From: Clostridium cuniculi
GTDB taxonomy: Bacteria > Bacillota > Clostridia > Clostridiales > Clostridiaceae
DNA: 64,000 nucleotides
Assembly (NCBI RefSeq): GCF_004353185.1
Contig: NZ_SMUS01000004.1
Location: 62,001 to 126,000, forward strand
Reading direction: 5' to 3'
This document shows, piece by piece, positions 61,306 through 64,000 of the stretch. The notes under the pieces are model-generated. The model had not been told where the DNA came from. It saw only the letters and a list, made by a program, of their open reading frames with translations, and ran no database searches. The translations under genes and the position numbers were made by a program. Numbering within the stretch: the stretch's first letter is position 1; the number at the start of each line of letters is the position of its first letter.

Positions 61306-61803
61306 CTAAATATCCTTAACATCAAATGATAATTCTATTTTTTCATGTGTGGCCTCTAATTGATTTAATTTTACTCCAGCACATTTAAACATAAGTTTTG
61401 ATGCCTTTACTGAATCTGTGTTTGCATATTTATCACTTAAATATATGACTTCACTTATTCCAGATTGTATTATTGCTTTCGCACATTCATTACAAGGGAA
61501 AAGTGCAACATATATTCTGCATCCAGATAAATCTTTTCCTTTTGCATTTAATATTGCATTTAATTCAGCATGAACTACAAATGGATATTTTGTATTTAAA
61601 GTTTCTCCTTCTTTATCCCATGGGAACTCATCATCTGAACATCCCTTTGGAAGCCCATTATATCCTATACTTTCAATTATATTATTTTTATTTACTATAC
61701 AAGCTCCAACCTGTGTATTAGGGTCCTTACTTCTCTTTCCTGATAACAATGCAACAGACATAAAATAATCATCCCATGATAAATAACCTTCTCTTTTACC
61801 CAT
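61306..61803 (-). CDS. Deoxycytidylate deaminase family protein
   Basis: 165 residues, zinc-dependent deaminase fold with HAELNAIL (HxE, about 85-92) and PCNECAKAI (PCxxC, about 111-119). It converts dCMP to dUMP for thymidylate supply in the ComEB/DCTD family. WDDYFMSVALLSGKRSKDPNTQVGAC is the typical N-terminal block. GGAGG lies before the ATG. It is probably a single gene between thlA and upp. Confidence 0.9.
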   Translation of the reverse strand: MGKREGYLSWDDYFMSVALLSGKRSKDPNTQVGACIVNKNNIIESIGYNGLPKGCSDDEFPWDKEGETLNTKYPFVVHAELNAILNAKGKDLSGCRIYVALFPCNECAKAIIQSGISEVIYLSDKYANTDSVKASKLMFKCAGVKLNQLEATHEKIELSFDVKDI

Positions 61804-61944
61804 AATATTTATCCTCCTATTTCTTTTATTAAATTAATTTTAACTTACTATTATGTCAATTATGATACAATTAAAAAATATTGTGAAACACTCTCTTTAA
61901 TTAGCGAAATTTAAATCTTAATTCTAAATTTCCTCATAATTTAC

Positions 61945-61978
61945 TAAAAAAGCGAAGACTGCTGTCTTCGCTTTTTTT
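61945..61978 (-). terminator. Intrinsic terminator after upp
   Basis: The stem AAAGCGAAGAC/GTCTTCGCTTT with a three-to-four base loop and T run ends at the upp stop. Confidence 0.9.
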
Positions 61979-61979
61979 A

Positions 61980-62609
61980 CTACTTAGTTCCAAAAAGTCT
62001 ATCTCCAGCATCTCCAAGACCTGGTACAATATATCCTTTTTCATTTAATTTTTCATCAACAGATGCAACATATATATCAACATCTGGATGTTGATCTTGA
62101 ACTAACTTAATTCCTTCTGGAGAAGAAATTAGACACATTAATCTTATTTTCTTAGCTCCTCTTTGTTTTAATAAAGTTATAGCATCAGCTGCAGATCCTC
62201 CTGTTGCTAACATTGGATCAACTACAATTACATCTCTCTCAGCTATATCTTGTGGAAGCTTACAGAAATACTCTACTGGTTGAAGAGTTTCTTCATCTCT
62301 ATATAGTCCTATATGTCCAACTTTTGCTGCTGGAATTAGGTTTAATATTCCATCTACCATTCCAAGTCCAGCTCTTAATATTGGAACTATCGCCATCTTC
62401 TTTCCTGCTAGCATTTGACACTTAGTTTTGCATATTGGAGTTTCTACTTCAACTTCTTCAGTCTCTAAATCTCTAGTAACTTCATATGCCATTAACATAG
62501 ATACTTCTTCTACTAACTCTCTAAAATATTTTGACCCTGTATCCTTGCTTCTTATGTATGCTAATTTGTGTGATATTAAAGGATGCTTCATTTCTGTTAC
62601 TTTGCTCAT
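61980..62609 (-). CDS. upp: Uracil phosphoribosyltransferase
   Basis: Salvages uracil to UMP with PRPP. 209 residues, with [24 protein letters not shown] start, [12 protein letters not shown] (about 77-88) and the PRPP loop [11 protein letters not shown] (about 129-139), ending [11 protein letters not shown]. The start at 62609 has AGGAGG upstream; the longer frame to 62705 would overlap rpiB. Confidence 0.97.
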   Translation of the reverse strand: MSKVTEMKHPLISHKLAYIRSKDTGSKYFRELVEEVSMLMAYEVTRDLETEEVEVETPICKTKCQMLAGKKMAIVPILRAGLGMVDGILNLIPAAKVGHIGLYRDEETLQPVEYFCKLPQDIAERDVIVVDPMLATGGSAADAITLLKQRGAKKIRLMCLISSPEGIKLVQDQHPDVDIYVASVDEKLNEKGYIVPGLGDAGDRLFGTK

Positions 62610-62637
62610 TTTCTTATTCCTCCTGAGTAAATATTTA

Positions 62638-63087
62638 TTATTTAGAATATTTCTTTTCAATTTCAGTAATTTTATTAATTCTTCTTGTATGTCTATCGCC
62701 TTCAAACTCAGCGCCTAAAAATGCTTTAACTATATCTATTGCTAATCCCTTTCCAACAACTCTTTCTCCCATAGTTAATATATTTGCATCATTATGTTCT
62801 CTAGTTGCATGGGCACTAAATGTATCTGAACAAAGTGCTGCTCTTACTCCTGGAACCTTATTTGCTGCAATTCCTATTCCAATTCCTGTACCACAAATTA
62901 ATATACCAAAATCAAACTCTTTAGCTACTACAGCCTCTGCAACTGGTAACGCTATATCAGCATAATCGCATGATTCTTCAGTGTATGTTCCAAAATCCTT
63001 AAACTCAATATTCTGAGTTTCTAGATACTTAGCTATTTCCTCTTTTAAATTTAATCCACCATGGTCGCAACCTAACGCAATCTTCAT
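62638..63087 (-). CDS. rpiB: Ribose-5-phosphate isomerase B
   Basis: Interconverts ribose-5-P and ribulose-5-P in the pentose phosphate pathway. 149 residues, with [12 protein letters not shown] (about 3-14), the active-site Cys in [16 protein letters not shown] and THREHND-type segment [11 protein letters not shown]. The start at 63087 has AAAGG nine bases upstream. The sua5-rpiB-upp order is common in Firmicutes and links ribose-P to nucleotide salvage. Confidence 0.95.
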   Translation of the reverse strand: MKIALGCDHGGLNLKEEIAKYLETQNIEFKDFGTYTEESCDYADIALPVAEAVVAKEFDFGILICGTGIGIGIAANKVPGVRAALCSDTFSAHATREHNDANILTMGERVVGKGLAIDIVKAFLGAEFEGDRHTRRINKITEIEKKYSK

Positions 63088-63147
63088 AAAAACCAACCTT
63101 TCTGTTATTTAATATACAACAATTATGTTATTGTATTTTTATATTTA

Positions 63148-63182
63148 TAAAAAAAGAGGAATAGGTTCCCCCATCCTCCTTA
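63148..63182 (-). terminator. Hairpin after sua5
   Basis: GAGGAT pairs with ATTCCTC around a GGGGGAACC-containing loop, followed by TTTTTTTAT on the minus strand. It may be leaky, because rpiB and upp follow on the same strand. Confidence 0.55.
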
Positions 63183-63183
63183 T

Positions 63184-64000
63184 TTATACATCTATAATAT
63201 CATATCCAGCAGCTTTACTTAACCTATTCATTATTGCGACACCAACACCTTTTTCTTCGAATCCTTGACATAAAATATATTGTACACCTAGATCATCACA
63301 TTTTCGTAAAGCTTCAAAAAGATGTTTGGCAATTTGACTTAAATTTTTCTCACTACCTAAAGATATCACACTACCTTTATCAAATTTACTTAAGTTCTCA
63401 TCTGTAGTCAGTATAGCTACATCATTATTTTTTTCTATATAATTTTCTAACATTTCTTTAATAATTTCAATAGTTTTTTCATTTTTGCCCCTAATTATTT
63501 TTAAATGCGCTTTTGGAGCATAATGCCTATACTTCATTCCTGGTGCTTTTGGTTTTAAATCATTACTTGGTTTTGATTTTAATGCTTTATCTATATCAAT
63601 ATTAGAATCTATTTCCCTAAGCATTTCTAAAGTTATTCCACCTGGCCTTAATATCATAGGAGGATTAACTGTACAATCAATAATAGTAGATTCAACTCCA
63701 ATATCACTACTTTCTCCACCTATTATATAATCAACTCGACCATTTAAATCCTCCACACATCTTTCTACTTCAGTTGGACTTGGTCTTCCTGATATATTAG
63801 CCGATGGTGCAGCAATTGGCCTTTTTGAAAGTTCTATAAGTTTAAGTGCTATCTCAGAATTAGGCATTCTTATACCAATAGTATCAAGATTTGCACTTGT
63901 CATATTAGGTATAATATCTTTTTTTTCTAAAATTATAGTTAATGGACCTGGCCAAAATTTATTAATTAACTCTTGAGCTATAGGAGGTACCTCTTTTACT
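63184..64000 (-). CDS. sua5: Threonylcarbamoyl-AMP synthase (Sua5/YwlC), N-terminus beyond the window
   Basis: Makes threonylcarbamoyl-AMP for the t6A tRNA modification; TsaE and TsaB, which use it, are encoded at 23.5-24.7 kb. The frame stays open to the right edge (IAQELINKFWPGPLTIILEK), so the true start is outside. Family motifs are FWPGPLTI, PSANISGRPSPTEVE and the C-terminal Sua5 domain with GMKYRHYAPKAHL. About 272 codons are visible, so the long Sua5 type rather than the short YrdC type. Confidence 0.94.
   Translation of the reverse strand, partial: VKEVPPIAQELINKFWPGPLTIILEKKDIIPNMTSANLDTIGIRMPNSEIALKLIELSKRPIAAPSANISGRPSPTEVERCVEDLNGRVDYIIGGESSDIGVESTIIDCTVNPPMILRPGGITLEMLREIDSNIDIDKALKSKPSNDLKPKAPGMKYRHYAPKAHLKIIRGKNEKTIEIIKEMLENYIEKNNDVAILTTDENLSKFDKGSVISLGSEKNLSQIAKHLFEALRKCDDLGVQYILCQGFEEKGVGVAIMNRLSKAAGYDIIDV

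Overview
The window is a low-GC, spore-forming Firmicutes chromosome segment, almost certainly Clostridium sensu stricto. The evidence is very AT-rich intergenic DNA, strong AGGAGG-type ribosome binding sites, sporulation genes (spoIIID, spoIIQ, spoIID, yyaC, an alpha/beta SASP), a clostridial thiolase (thlA), and a raiA-type non-coding RNA beside hpf. Species cannot be fixed from the sequence alone. Most genes lie on the minus strand.

Layout. 1-4.6 kb: the cell-shape operon maf-radC-mreB-mreC-mreD-mrdA (mrdA runs off the left edge). 4.8-10.3 kb: a SPOR-domain protein, a pepD dipeptidase, a pyruvate-kinase relic, a four-domain S1 protein, a CBS protein and a DEDDh exonuclease. 10.3-16 kb: a membrane-anchored MutS-like ATPase and a YhaN/YhaO (SbcC/SbcD-like) pair. 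16-20.7 kb: a SASP gene followed by a GC-richer structured stretch, a small membrane protein, a PD-(D/E)XK nuclease, a secreted phytase-like phosphatase, an orphan LicT-type antiterminator and a broken sensor kinase. 20.8-25.8 kb: recQ between two identical tRNA-Trp genes, tsaE-tsaB-rimI, and FMN-riboswitch-controlled ribU. 26-28.8 kb: a decay zone with two broken genes for exported proteins. 29-34.4 kb: tex, a small membrane protein, an M28 peptidase, and prfB with its programmed +1 frameshift. 34.4-42.2 kb: secA, hpf, raiA RNA, comFC, a ComFA-like protein and recD2. 42.3-45.7 kb: nagA, metK with a SAM-I riboswitch, and a six-tRNA array. 46-52.3 kb: yyaC, mbl, spoIIID, spoIIQ, spoIID, murA, ywmB (same local order as in Bacillus). 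52.6-59.2 kb: the F-ATPase operon. 59.8-64 kb: thlA, dCMP deaminase, upp, rpiB and a partial sua5.

The content is mainly housekeeping: envelope and shape, translation and tRNA modification, DNA repair, energy, and the mother-cell/forespore engulfment machinery. No phage, insertion sequence, CRISPR array or defence island was found. The least expected signals are non-coding. A dispersed palindromic repeat (TGACAAG units) occurs between secA and prfB and again inside the P3 region of the metK SAM riboswitch. A structured GC-richer stretch follows the SASP gene. A nested inverted-repeat leader precedes the atp operon. A consensus promoter for raiA RNA is embedded in the comFC stop codon. A perfect 36-base palindrome with a Rex-like site lies at the thlA promoter. 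Four pseudogenes or relics show recent gene decay.
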